From: Takakia lepidozioides
Lineage: Eukaryota > Streptophyta > Takakiopsida > Takakiales > Takakiaceae
Direction of reading: 5' to 3'
DNA: 64,000 nucleotides
Assembly: GCA_030704615.1 (NCBI GenBank)
Contig: CM060732.1
Span: 35,879,053 to 35,943,052, forward strand
Each line of letters opens with the position of its first letter. The stretch's first letter is position 1. Made by a program: the position numbers and the translations under genes. Shown here piece after piece: positions 1 through 10,599 of the stretch. The notes beneath the pieces are model-generated. The model did no database searches. It was not told the DNA's origin and worked only from the letters and a program-made list of their open reading frames with translations.

Positions 1-1
1 T

Positions 2-376
2 TTGTCTGAAGCCACAAAGGAAGCAGTCTATCTTAGAAGGCTATTACAGGAATTAAAGGCCTTATCTACCATTGCAGTCTCACTCGAATGCAAAAATGTG
101 CAAATCCAGTCGGATCTCTCCAAGGCCTCCATTCCTACCCTGCAGGATCTTCACTTGAATTGCGACAATCAAGGTTCTATTAAATTGGCACTCAATCCCG
201 TTTTTCACGCACGTACCAAGCACATAGAAGCGAAACATCACTTCATAAGAGAACGAATACTAGAAGGCGAGGTGAAACTCAAACATGTTGCCAGCGACGA
301 ACAACATGCAGACATTTTTACTAAACCTGTAGGCAGACAACTGTTTGAGAAGCATCGTCATTTTATTGGTGTTTGA
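2..376 (+). mobile_element. Ty1/copia polyprotein, C-terminal end (RNase H)
   Basis: The frame is open from the window edge to TGA at 374-376 and encodes the last ~124 residues of a Ty1/copia polyprotein. The motifs KEAVYLRRLL, DNQGSIKLALNP, RTKHIEAKHHFIRE and QHADIFTKP are the standard end of the copia RNase H domain, which degrades the RNA strand of the RNA:DNA hybrid during reverse transcription. The rest of the element lies outside the window. This part has no stop or frameshift. The purine-rich stretch and the LTR-like sequence that follow fit the 3' end of the element. Confidence 0.9.
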
Positions 377-424
377 TCCTTATCTCATCTCTCTGTTGTT
401 TCTGGTGCCTGGCTGTAGAGAGGG

Positions 425-834
425 TGTTGTAAATGAGGACAACCAGACTTACTATCTTTACTAGTTAGATTAGTTGTATCTGCGTAGGCTTATCAGTTTG
501 GTCTTTATTGTTTATCCTGTAGTTAGCCTTGTCAGCTTTGTTTTGTGCCTTACATTCTAGGGATTAGATTCACTGTAGCTAGCTACGTCTGTCACAGGGC
601 GGCGCACCCTCCCTTCAACCTTATGTATATCTTTGGGGTGTTACTGGAGCCCTCCCCATTCTCTTAGATTATGTTTTTCTCCTCACTACCTCCACTAAGC
701 TCTTCTTCTCGCTCCCTCGTCACCAGCTCTCACTGCCTCTAGCTTGCATCGCTCAGCTCAGCTCAGCTCAGCTTCCTCTACCGCCACCTTCATCTACTAT
801 CTTACTCCATCCCTCACCATGGGGCCATTCAACA
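425..834 (+). mobile_element. Candidate 3' LTR of the copia element
   Basis: A purine-rich tract just after the RNase H stop (around 413-424) resembles a polypurine tract and is followed by TGTTG at 425. A matching CAACA at 830-834 could close a 410-bp LTR. The left boundary is reasonable. The right boundary rests only on the short terminal inverted repeat and could be wrong. The 5' LTR and target duplication are outside the window. A short GCTCA repeat lies at 751-772. Confidence 0.4.
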
Positions 835-1225
835 CATCCCACCTAGGGCACATCAGTAAGCGATGGAAACGCTCCCTCGCGGGACCCTCCAGAATACCAC
901 ATTCGTTTCGCCCGCAACCCATTTCAGGAACGGGATTTTTTCGACCAGCTCAGTCGTCCTTTCCTCCGCAACCTCGGCTAATGGAGTCCACCCAGCACGG
1001 GCGTGCATTATTGTCCCTGCAGTTCCACCTCAGGCTCAATCGGGTAGACCACCCTTCAAAATTCAGCCACAAGCGGAACCACCAAATAGCGACGACCTCT
1101 TGGATCTCATCCACGAAGGGTCAGAAGAGCAGGAGGCAATGTCTGGAGAATGTCCCATGGCTGATATCGACATCGATGATCTCTTAATCAGGCTGACTGA
1201 ATTTGATTCTTTTAGGATCTCTTAG
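835..1225 (+). other. Unrecognised open frame before a LINE fragment
   Basis: A frame is open from about 863 to the stop at 1223-1225. Its second half is acidic (residues like DDLLDLIHEGSEEQEAM and DIDIDDLLIRLTEFD) and runs straight into LINE reverse-transcriptase sequence. It may be part of the LINE 5' region or of another element. I do not recognise a domain, and no host gene is supported. Confidence 0.2.
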
Positions 1226-1612
1226 GAAAGTAGGGATACCAGATTTTTTGTGCAAATGGGTCATCATTCGCTTACAAAAATCCTTAGGTAGAGTCATAGT
1301 TAACGGTCACGTTCCTTCTCCTCCCTCTTCATAGATTGGTTAGACAGTGCCCCCAGCTCCCTTCCTTTTTCTCTTTGTCGCTGACTCTCTTGGCTACAGT
1401 GAGCATCCAATCAGCTCATTAGAGGCCTCCACATCACCAAATATCTTACCTCTCAACCTGTCGAGCTCAAAAGATCCATGTTTGTAGACGATACGTTCCT
1501 CATCCTTCAAAGCAACCCCCAGAGAACCTTCGGGGGAAGCGGAAAGCAGCATCCACTTCTCTATTCCAAGAGAATTGCGGCCTCTTACGGGACTGGTCAC
1601 TACTGATTGATC
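1226..1612 (+). mobile_element. LINE reverse transcriptase fragment (palm)
   Basis: The translated plus strand reads LRKVGIPDFLCKWV, then RVIVNGHVPS, then MFVDDTFLIL at about 1479-1508. The last is the FVDD catalytic motif of LINE reverse transcriptase. The same order of motifs appears in the longer LINE at 6840-7200. Several stops break the frame. The fragment ends around 1612, where the homology continues on the opposite strand. Confidence 0.7.
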
Positions 1613-1995
1613 CTCAGATGAAATTACGGAGAAGGGCTGTAATTTGCTTAATCTGGTTCGTGTTTGGTCTCCAAGATGCCGCAAAATACAATATGCCTCC
1701 AGAAAGAACCTGGTTGGCCACGAGGGCCCTACCGGTGATTGAGAGGTGTTTAGAGCCCCAGAAGGTCAGCTTTCTTTTAAATTTGGCGTAGGTAGGGCCA
1801 AATATCTGGTCATCTGAGAGACCCACACCAACTGTGTAGCCCAGGAGCGTGTGGTCTGTCCCGGCAGCAGCCACGAGAGGCCCATTTGCAAACCCCAGGT
1901 AGGGTTGGGTCCAAGAGTAGATCTAGAGAGGTCCCTGTGAGGATGGCACAGGTTTTGGCCCAGTTGACCTTGAACCCTGATGCTTATCTTTAGGA
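1613..1995 (-). mobile_element. LINE reverse transcriptase fragment (thumb), inverted
   Basis: On the minus strand the translation includes FWGSKHLSITGRALVANQVL and GGILYFAASWRPN. This is the post-catalytic part of the LINE reverse transcriptase and matches the corresponding segment of the plus-strand LINE near 7380-7600 (AYWGSCHLSITGRASVANQI). It abuts the plus-strand palm fragment at about 1612, so two consecutive parts of one type of protein lie tail to tail in opposite orientation. The piece is broken and non-coding. Confidence 0.7.
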
Positions 1996-2662
1996 TAATT
2001 ATTGGTCCCCTCTCCAAGTGGGGGTGCACACATGGGGGGGAGTCTCCATCAAGGTATTCATGTGTGGGTGCCAAAGGCAGTTTTATGGGTTCAAATCCCA
2101 CCCATGCAAAGCCGGTTGCTGGCACAAATGGGGGGGGATGCAAAGATGAGAGTGAAACAGATCTGTCTTACACATTTTGCTGGAAAATTACAGGCCCCCA
2201 AGTAGTGGGCTCAATCTGCGATTTGACCCCCTATTTGACCATCATGAGATTTTTGGCCATTTGGCATGATTCTTGCTTCGTTGGATGCACGATGTCCATG
2301 GAGATACAACCCCTCCCTACCACAGGGCCGGCTCGATTCAAAATCCGTCATCAAATTTCCAAAAAGCCCATACATATGTAGTATCCTTTTCTTTAAGACT
2401 GGCCCAAAAATGGGGCCCCAAACCCAACGGTGGGAAATTGCGAGATCTTCACTAATTGGCCCCTAATTTGGACAGACTATGCGGTAGGTATATGGCGTCA
2501 GAATTTTTGTCAATTTTTTTTCCGATGAGTTAAATTACGGGATTTTGTGGAAGGGGTCCTTTTTTGGTGTTTTTACAAAAACGGAATGCGGGCGTTTAAG
2601 GGTTAACCTCATAGTTAATATCATACTTTTAGGCGCGTTCCAAGGACGACCACTAGACCACA
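1996..2662. other. Intergenic; possible tRNA-like box B
   Basis: No gene is seen. Positions 2090-2100 hold GGTTCAAATCC, which matches the RNA polymerase III box B consensus and could belong to a SINE. No convincing box A or tail was placed. Confidence 0.3.
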
Positions 2663-2671
2663 CTATACAAC

Positions 2672-3310
2672 GGAAGATAATAGGAATAATGTAAGAACTT
2701 AATGCACACGTGCAACCTCTGACGGGATGGTACGCCGGTTTCCAGCATGTCAAATCTTCCCCACCCTCTCTTGATAGTGACATGGAACTGAAGAAGTGTA
2801 AACTCCAGTCGGGGTTACACGACGAGGTGTGTAGCTCCACTTGGGGTTACATCGGGTTACACAACGAGGCGTGCAAATCCACTCGGGGTGACACAGAATG
2901 GAGTGTAACTCCAGTCGGTGTTGGTGTACCCACACTTGGTCTCGAAATTTGACTAAGTCCAAATGTGGCTAAGTATAAAATGGACTAACCAGAGTTACAT
3001 GAAAAACCAGGGTTACAAAAGGTTACACCAATTGGAGGGATACACCGGACCAGGATTACACCACAAGAGACTCCCATCAAGAATTGAACCCATAACCTCA
3101 CTGCCGTCAATGCTATCAACTTACCGTCCCGCTACCCACCATAGCTTAAAACCCACTTGGATTCTTAAGTATTTAATAGTGAAACTGAGGTAAGAGGGGG
3201 TGGGGAGAATTTGACAGGTGCCCCGCCGGAGGAGCCCAGGTTGAATATGGCGAAAGTACTGTTAGATCATACGCGTCCATTAAGTTCTTACATTATTCCT
3301 ATTGTCTTCC
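2672..3310 (+). mobile_element. Mutator-type MITE, copy A
   Basis: The terminal inverted repeats are 29 bp and differ at one position: 2672-2700 begins GGAAGATAATAGGAATAATG, and the complement of 3282-3310 begins GGAAGACAATAGGAATAATG. They are flanked by 9-bp direct repeats with one mismatch (CTATACAAC at 2663-2671, CTATACACC at 3311-3319). A 9-bp duplication is typical of Mutator-like elements. The 639-bp interior has no transposase and carries repeated GGGGTTACAC-like motifs. The complement of about 3063-3150 looks tRNA-like, with a GGGTTCAATTC box B. A second copy lies inverted at 44367-44942. Confidence 0.88.
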
Positions 3311-3319
3311 CTATACACC

Positions 3320-4699
3320 CTAGCTTTTGCCATGCATATGCCTCCATTATCTGTGTTGTTGTTTACTACGGCTTTGCCCGTAGATCTTACTAATTCATGG
3401 GCTTTCAATCTCGGTGGCTGAACTCATATGCCCAATTTCATCCTTCACAATTCATATTATAGAAATCACATTCTACCATGATAGATATCCAGACCAATCG
3501 ATTAGGTATACACGTGACAAATATAAACTGCTCATACTTGCCCTTCGCCCCAACATGGATGGAGTACGGTCCCCTCACTATTATTACTGCAGGTGTTAGG
3601 GGAGGTATGCATAATCATAATATCCACATCCCGAAAGAAAACCTCAAATTGTCTCTTAAATACACCATACCCCTTCTACGCACCATATTTTTTATAGTTA
3701 TCCCATAACTCACATCTCTAATCCTCCACAAGTGCAAGATTGAAAGTGGCCAACTTGCCACTATGTGATTGGTTTCAAAGGTGATGTTTGTTTGTTTTGT
3801 TTTGTTTTGTCTTGAGCATGCGTAAGGCTTCCGCCCCGAATCTTGATACCATTGGAAATCCCTCGATGAGTAGGGGTGCATTAAGCAGTTTCAGAACTTT
3901 TGGACCTGTAGGTGGGAGAGATTTTGAATTACAAGTATATATTGTCATTGAAAATTTATGAAAACAGCAATTTTTTATTTTTTTTGGGAATATTGTGCCT
4001 TTATTTGTCTTTTGGTGCATAAAGCTGATACATGCAAAAGGACACATGATTTTTGGTGTGATATTTATATGTTCTTATTTTCATCGAGTTGAATATTAGT
4101 GCAAAAATATTTAGTAGTTGACACATATTTAACCCACAAACATGATAAGAAGTCTGTTTTTTTTCCATCGATGAACTTTTGGATGCAACATTTGTGACAC
4201 ACTACATTGTAGATGTCGACGTGATAATCAATCATAGAGTTAAATATTCCAATTGCATACACAAATTCTTTGGCCCACATCAACATCCTAGAAATCATCG
4301 AAGAATTTTTTCAACTAAAAAAACCAAAAAATGCCGGCGGAAGCCGATGTAACTAAACGTCGTTTTAGCTTTCGGCTACTGACTACTTTTGAGGGTGGTG
4401 TGATTTCAAACTATATATTACTATTACATTATCGACATATTACAGTCAAAGATACGTTTATTTGACAACGAACCAACTTAATTGTGACGCACGGACTTGA
4501 CAAAATCATAAAAATAATTCATTATTTAGGACTTTGGAATCATTTGGAGATGGAGGCGGAAGTGGAGCTCTGCGTTTTGCAGTGAGTGAGCAGGCCTTGC
4601 CAACGTTTCTCCCTCAGGCATCCTCGGCAGCTCCTTGCACAATCGCAGTCTTCTCACCGCGCAACCTCCTCGCAATCACACTAAGCATCATCGCCTTGT
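3320..4699. other. AT-rich intergenic DNA
   Basis: Only short frames are present, with no recognisable domain. It contains the repeat at 3785-3990. Part of 4534-4699 may already belong to the 5' region of the following LINE, but nothing marks the boundary. Confidence 0.5.
3785..3990 (-). repeat. Retroposon-like repeat, copy 1 (shared with 14805-14992)
   Basis: Positions 3830-3960 match 14855-14975 in the same orientation (shared CCCTCGATGAG.AGGGGTGCA and GGACCTGTAGGTGGGAGA-like blocks). On the minus strand both copies run into an A-rich tail, here an AAAAC repeat at 3785-3815. This suggests a short retroposon transcribed from the minus strand. No clear box A/B pair was found. Confidence 0.5.
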
Positions 4700-5259
4700 C
4701 TTCGGTGTACTCCACGCACCCCCTGAATCATTTTAACCCATCATCATCCCTAGCTCCCTCCCACCGAAAGAACCCATCCAACCTTCTAAACAAGCTTCGT
4801 TCTCTCATAAACCTCTCCCCTTCATCCCCTTGTCACCTTCAAACTCTCCACTAATGAAGATAATCAAATCTCCGAATGTAGATCGTCTTGTAGTAGGACT
4901 GTCCCTCAAATCCATGATAACCTCTATCCCGCCAATCGAAATCCTCACCCTTACATCTAAGTTATGATAGCAGCCCAGCTCTGGCTTCATCCTCCAAAGC
5001 AACCGTCACCTTCACGAATTACATATACGTTTGGCCCCGCCAGCCTTCGCATCCACCCTCCCAATCCCTCTCATCTCTCTCAGGTCCCATCGTTGTTCGC
5101 TCTCAAAGCACGCTCACGCTCACGCTGTTTTGTGTTTCCTGCCAACCTCGCCCGACGGATCCTCGCTGCATTCTATCTCTTACTTCCTTACGTTATCTAA
5201 ACTGCTTTTCCTCTTCTTCTACACCCCTTCAATCCGTCTTCATTCATGGGGTCCTAAAT

Positions 5260-6010
5260 TCAACAGTCTTCAAGCCAGCTCCTCCAAGGACTGGGCCTTC
5301 CAGGTTGGGTCAATTTCGTCGCAGGCTTCCTCCCACAGATTTTCAGGAGGAAGCCGTCTCCAGCCTTTCTGGTTGGAGCTAGGGATGGAATGCACTTTGA
5401 CTCTATCTGGATCACTACCCAAGATGTCCCAAGCTTCATTGCAAAATGCCCTATGGACAGTAGTCCCATCCCCACCATTTGCAACAAAATCCAGGAGTAC
5501 CTCAAATACGGATTCCTAGCTTACTCCCTACCCTCTCAATCGTCGGTCACTTGGGGCACTTATGTTGAGGCCTTTCCGGACTTATGCGAGGACCTCTCAC
5601 CCCATACCCACATTCTGGCACTATTGGATGAGGCTCAACTAATGCCCAATCAAGGTACACTTCCAGGGGTCTGGGCTGAGCCCACTCACTTTCATGACTT
5701 TGCGCATCCTCCAAGGCTCTGACTAGAACAAAAGACACCATCGATCGGCAATGCTTTCACTATTTTTTATGCAATTCTGGAGTCTGAAGTCGACGAGGAA
5801 AACGAAGCAATTGAAAGACAACGCCTCGCCGAGCCTCTCAACCCGTCGTACGACCCCATTGGTTCCATGTTCACCTCCACTTCTTCCGACATACAGCTTT
5901 CTCAGCCTTGCACACAGCGTGCTCCTATCTCCTCCCAATTGTCTTTTCACAACGTCCGCCCTCAACAGGCCTTGCAAGACATGCTGGCATCCCCAACTCC
6001 TGCACCGTTT
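5260..6010 (+). pseudogene. LINE ORF1-like remnant
   Basis: Two overlapping frames can be followed from about 5260 to 6010 with a stop near 5720. They include ARDGMHFDSIWITTQDVPSF and, further on, an acidic stretch (ESEVDEENEAIERQRLAEPL) and SFHNVRPQQALQDML. No RNA-binding zinc knuckle is seen. The assignment as ORF1 rests on position directly upstream of reverse transcriptase, not on a recognised domain. Confidence 0.4.
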
Positions 6011-6039
6011 GTAAGTCCCCTAAACACCAACCCTTCAAT

Positions 6040-7600
6040 CCCATAGCTTATCTTTGCTACCTAGAAGCTCGGGCAAATCTGGACACCTACCATCTCCTTC
6101 AAGACAGAAGAATGAAGATGCAAGCAGGCATCAACTGGTCCACTAAGGGTGAAAAATGTCCAAATACTTCTTCCAGAAAATGAAACAACGGAGGGCCCTT
6201 CAACTTATATCGGAGCTGTACACTGGCAATGACGGGTCCAAATCTAACAACCCCAAGAACATGTGTGCCTCGGCGTTCCAACACTTTCAGACCCTATTCA
6301 AAGCCGACCCCAAATTGCCCCGTTACATGGATCACCTGCTCGAGTGTCTATAGACTATTCCCCGATCCGTACAACCTGGTAGTTGCCCTACCCTGGAAGA
6401 TTTGCTCACCCCTCTGGAGCTTCGTCGTGCTCTGGATCAAATGAATAACAATAAAGCTCCAGGGATTGATGGCATGCCGGCCGAATTCTACAAAGCATGG
6501 ATGTGGTCAACTATCTCGGCGGATTTTTGCAACATGGCCAATGCTATCAAAGCAGCATGCCACATGCCAGAGACTATGACTTAAGGAGTTATGACCCTCT
6601 TGCACAAAAAGGGGGACAGGGCCTGCATAGGCAACTACATATTACCCTCCTTAACGTGGCCTATAAAATTATTGCCAAATACCTCGCTCTCAGACTTCAG
6701 CCACTGCTCCCCTCAATCATCCGTACAGGTTAGGCAGGGCTCATAAAGAGCAGATACATTCTCGACAATGTGTTGCTAGCCCATGAGGCCTCGTCATACG
6801 CTGCTTCAACTAACCAGACGCTTGCCCTATGGCTCCTCGATTTTGAAAAAGCTTTCGATAGAGGCGATTGGGGCTTCCTCCTAGCAGTCCTACGCAAAGC
6901 AGGGCTCCTAGACTCCTTCTACCACTGGGTTCAGATCCTTCTACCACTGGGTTCAGATCCTTCTCCGAGGGGCCTCAAGTAGAGTAACAATTAATGGTTA
7001 CCTTACCAAGCCATTCCCTCTCCAGAGGTTGGTAAGGCAGGGATGCCCCCTCGCTCCCTTCCTTTTCCTTTTTGCGGCGGATACGCTAGGTTACATGCTT
7101 GACAATAATCTCCTAGTCCAAAGGATTAAGACTACACAATCCCAAAACCCAGACAAGTGAATGATTCCATGTTCGTGGATGACACTTTTCTGCTTTTAGA
7201 GGCTACCCCTGTGACCCAGGTTGCAGCGGAACAAACACTTCTTGACTTTTGTCGAGTTTCAGGCTTCAAAGTCAACTAGACCAAAACAAAAGCTCTACTG
7301 ATAGGAGATCCATCCAAGTCTGCAATAGGGGTAGCACCCACATGGGGAGGTCATTTGGGATTAGTCTAGCTTAAGGAAGGTGAGCCTACCACCCTCCTGG
7401 GACACACCTTTGGCATCAATCTCACAGAAGAACAGAGGATGGGCCCTACCCTGCAAAAACTCAAGAAGCAGTTAGCATATTGGGGTTCCTGTCACCTGTC
7501 CATCACTGGTAGGGCATCGGTTGCTAACCAAATCCTCTTTGCGGGATTGTGGTACTTTGCCTCCACATGGAAACCCCACTCTGTTACAATTCTAGAGGCA
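6040..7600 (+). pseudogene. LINE reverse transcriptase (broken)
   Basis: Pieces in several plus-strand frames spell the L1-type reverse transcriptase: NNKAPGIDGMPAEFYKAW near 6450, NVAYKIIAKYLALRL near 6655, LLDFEKAFDRGDWGFLLAVL near 6835, VRQGCPLAPFLFLFA near 7035, and the catalytic FVDDTFLLLE near 7175. The thumb segment AYWGSCHLSITGRASVANQI follows near 7470. Stops occur at about 6352 and 6582. A perfect 22-bp tandem duplication at 6919-6962 shifts the frame within the palm. The enzyme would have copied LINE RNA at nicked target DNA; this copy cannot. Confidence 0.85.
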
Positions 7601-8684
7601 AAATGAAGTATCAGAAACTACATTTGGGGGGCTGCCTCTTCGGAGTTCAACAAGAGACCTCAAGTCTTTTGGCAACAGATATGCCTACAAAAGAAATTGG
7701 GAGGGCTGGGGATCCTAGATCCGGATACACAGATAAAAGCAATGTTGGGTAAGTGATTGCCAAGATACCTAGGTCCAGGGGGAGGATGGTGGAAGCTCAT
7801 GATAGCACCCTCCATCTCTGCCAGCTCCCCCCTGCTCACTGTGCGTCTTGGGCTCCCTCCAGTCGTTGGATTGGGTTTTAATCATAAGAGTCTAGAGTCC
7901 CCTCTTTGGTCTTCAATCGGGAGCGCTTGGAAATCTATCAGGCCCTTTCTGAGAAAACAGGAGCCTTCCACCTTTCATGGATGCTTGAGGCAACACCTCT
8001 TCTTCAATAGTCCGAATCCTTCTCTGGAAGAGAAAAGCATGGCTAAAAAATGGGCTGCATGGGAAATTTGCGGGGTCTCCACAATCAAGCACCTCTGGGA
8101 AAAGCACTCCTCAAACCCTCCAAGCAGCCCTGGGAGCCCGCCGTCTTAGATCAAGCATCTCTCATATCATTTCTTCTATTCCAGATCCTTGGAAGCTATT
8201 GCTTAAAGAAGGTCCTCCCCAGTTTATGACTGGTCAATGGGTCCTCATTGCCTCCCTGACACCCTCATTCCTCTATCTCACTAAAATATCTAGGCACTTT
8301 CTCGCAGGATACATTTTCCGACACGATGATTTTTCGGGATCTCTTACGCTCATTTCCCAGCAGGTGGACTCTTACCCGCCGGGCTTGGCCATCCCTGCTA
8401 GGGTCTACCAGTGGTCTGCCAAAACAAAGGGATTTACCCATTCTGTCCTGGCTTCAGCAGAACCACATAGGGGGGTCCGACATCTCTTCCCTGCAAGTGG
8501 ATCCACAAGAGTGGAAATGGGCCTTCGGGGATAAACTCCTACCTTTCTTCTCTTACACGGCCAAAAGAGGTTATAGAGCCCAACTCAATGCCACTCCTCT
8601 GCTCGCAAAATGGAATGAGAGATGGGCTCTTGAAAATTTTACAGAAGAAAACCTGCGATGTGATCTGGTCTTAGGTATGGGATA

Positions 8685-9370
8685 AGGCCAAACCGGCAAA
8701 GATAAGCGCCTTTTTTTGGCAGATTGCCAACAGAGTCGTAAAAGTGGGTCAGTACTTAAATTTCAGGGAGGCCCTACTCTGCCAATGTTGCTTCATTGGA
8801 ACCATAGAATCAAGTGAGCACTGTCTCCTTTACTGCTCGGGCCCTCAGGCCATCTGGCCGTTGGTGAGAGATTTCTACAGATCATGGAGTCTAATGCCCT
8901 CTACCTCATTGGTCATCCTTCTAAACTATGATCAATAGAGCAAAAACAAAGCGTTTGATTGTCCAGTATTTGAAACATTGAGAAGCTCCACTCTATGGAA
9001 TCTCTGGAAAGGAAGATGTGACTGGACAGTCAATATATGAGAATACCTCTCCTACTGCTCTCCTCACCATGGTCTTTTTTATCTTACAGCGGCAGCTAAA
9101 AAAGCATGGGCGTCCCTGTGTGCAGAGCTCGCCAAGAAACCCGAGCGCAAGCCATGACTTCTCCATACCTTCCGAGCAACCTGGGGGAAGTGTGGGATCC
9201 TTTGTCGCTGCACTAGTGATCTCTCCTGCATATGAGCAGACGGAATTCCACAGTGTTGGCAGGGGCACAAATCTAGGCTCTTCGGCCTCCCCTGAGTTTG
9301 ACAAATCTGACATTAATTGGAGGCACATCAGGCCTTCCTCAGGAACTAGACTCCATTTTCATAGATAGAT
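8685..9370 (+). pseudogene. LINE zinc-binding C-terminal region
   Basis: From 8685 to 8938 the translation reads AKISAFFWQIANRV, then LLCQCCFIGTIESSEHCLLY. This is the C-x2-C ... H-x4-C layout of the reverse-transcriptase zinc-binding (zf-RVT) region at the end of plant L1-type proteins. STLWNLWKGRCDW near 8990 and a final INWRHIR-like segment near 9320 extend the homology. The frame is interrupted, so only the remnant of the LINE C-terminus is present. Confidence 0.7.
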
Positions 9371-9400
9371 TCCCTTCAGCTTCTTCTTCTCCTTCTTTTT

Positions 9401-9975
9401 AAGCATTGCTGATCCTTGCCCCTGCTTCTTCTTCGCTCCCCCACCCCTGCCTTTCTCTCCCCTCTGTTTCAGTCCTTCCGTTCACCCCTAGTTTTACTAT
9501 CAAAACCCCCTAGGGCTAGTTCGCCGTTATGGCCTTCAGATTTGTTACGCTTCGAAGTCCTCATGAATCCAGCAGTCAACAGGATTGCAGTTATTTGTCG
9601 AAGTGTTCCCACTTCCTCGGTGTTCTTCGTTATCATGGGGGTTTTCTCCCACCCTTACCTGGGATAGGTATTTCTTGCTACAGTTCTACTGATATCCGGC
9701 ATGGTTATCCATGCGGCATGCCTTATGGCAGCCTGCGGGGACACAAGGGTTTTTATTTTTTTCCCTTCAATAACTTCAATAAAGCTTTCAGGGCCACAGT
9801 ACCAGTAATTGATAGCATCATCCTTGATATTCCATATTTTTGTGTATACGCGGCGCAATATAAATATGGATAGTTATCGTATGTCCTTATCATCTTTAGC
9901 ACCTACTTTACATAGGGAAAAAAGGAGAGAGAAGGTTTTGAGATTCGTCAAGTCACAAGAGTAAGAAGTTTTGAA
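9401..9975. other. Intergenic, pyrimidine-rich start
   Basis: The first 100 bases are C/T-rich. Short frames occur but no domain is recognised. It may include the LINE 3' untranslated end. Confidence 0.4.
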
Positions 9976-10245
9976 ATGGGAAAGTTGCACACAAGTTTGT
10001 GGGTGCTGCTTTTGGCAGCGGTGGTGCATCGCGTTGCACTTAAGGATGTTGAGTATGTGACTATTGATGCTTCAAGTATAGATTTGGTCAATAAACATGC
10101 GCCACAGTCTTATGGATTTCAAGTAGACGTCTCCTTAACCCTGCTCCATCGGACCCATGTCCCAAACTCATTGAGAAAAAAAAGATTCCATGTATGGTGC
10201 CGAAGAAGTAGGTTGAGATTGAAGATTAGATCAAGATATGATTAA
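9976..10245 (+). CDS. Small hypothetical protein with signal-peptide-like start
   Basis: An ATG at 9976 opens 89 codons. The N-terminus (MGKLHTSLWVLLLAAVVHRV) has a basic residue followed by a hydrophobic core, as in a secretory signal peptide. The next part, with SLTLLHRTHVP, faintly recalls the pro-region of nepenthesin-type aspartic proteases, but no catalytic motif follows. The last third is basic and could be intron read-through. Around it the DNA is AT-rich and otherwise gene-free. It could be a first exon, a gene relic or chance. Confidence 0.25.
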   Translation: MGKLHTSLWVLLLAAVVHRVALKDVEYVTIDASSIDLVNKHAPQSYGFQVDVSLTLLHRTHVPNSLRKKRFHVWCRRSRLRLKIRSRYD

Positions 10246-10531
10246 TCCAGCATGCTTGAAGGAAGAGATCAAAAAATGAACATACTACCCATCCACTGCA
10301 ATCAGTAAGGTGAAGGTTGCCTTAGTATCTTTTGTAAAAGCTCAACCGCTTGTATGAATAATGTTTGAATTAGCAGATATGTTAATGTAGGTGATTTTCT
10401 TACATGAATCAGAACTGCCATAGGCTGATCTGATCTATTATTGATCCCAAATAATGTAAGATGTAAGTAGTTTGTTGGTTATCTTATGTAGATAACCCAT
10501 CCACTAGACATCCGACTTTGTGTATGACTTC

Positions 10532-10533
<2 letters not shown>

Positions 10534-10588
<55 letters not shown>
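10534..10588. repeat. (TA)n microsatellite
   Basis: About 27 uninterrupted TA units are present. Confidence 0.95.
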
Positions 10589-10592
<4 letters not shown>

Positions 10593-10599
10593 GGATTTC

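Larger units (their letters stand above)
4700..9400 (+). mobile_element. Long, broken L1-type LINE
   Basis: Plus-strand remains run in order: an ORF1-like region (about 5260-6010), reverse transcriptase (6040-7600), a connecting region and a Cys/His reverse-transcriptase zinc-binding region (about 8685-8938). Many frameshifts and stops make it non-functional. The endonuclease expected between ORF1 and the reverse transcriptase is not visible, so an internal deletion is likely. The 3' limit is approximate. It ends after a segment (STLWNLWKGRCDW, then INWRHIR-like) common at LINE ends. I found no clear poly(A) tail or target duplication. Confidence 0.8.

Noticed and set aside
1226-1995. Twin-priming inversion of a LINE insertion
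   Set aside because: The order of the two halves (palm forward, then thumb inverted) does not match the inverted-5'-then-forward-3' order that twin priming produces.
2090-2100. Functional tRNA gene
   Set aside because: Only a box B-like word is present here and at about 22013, 43440 and 49205. No complete cloverleaf with acceptor stem could be drawn, so SINE relics are more likely.
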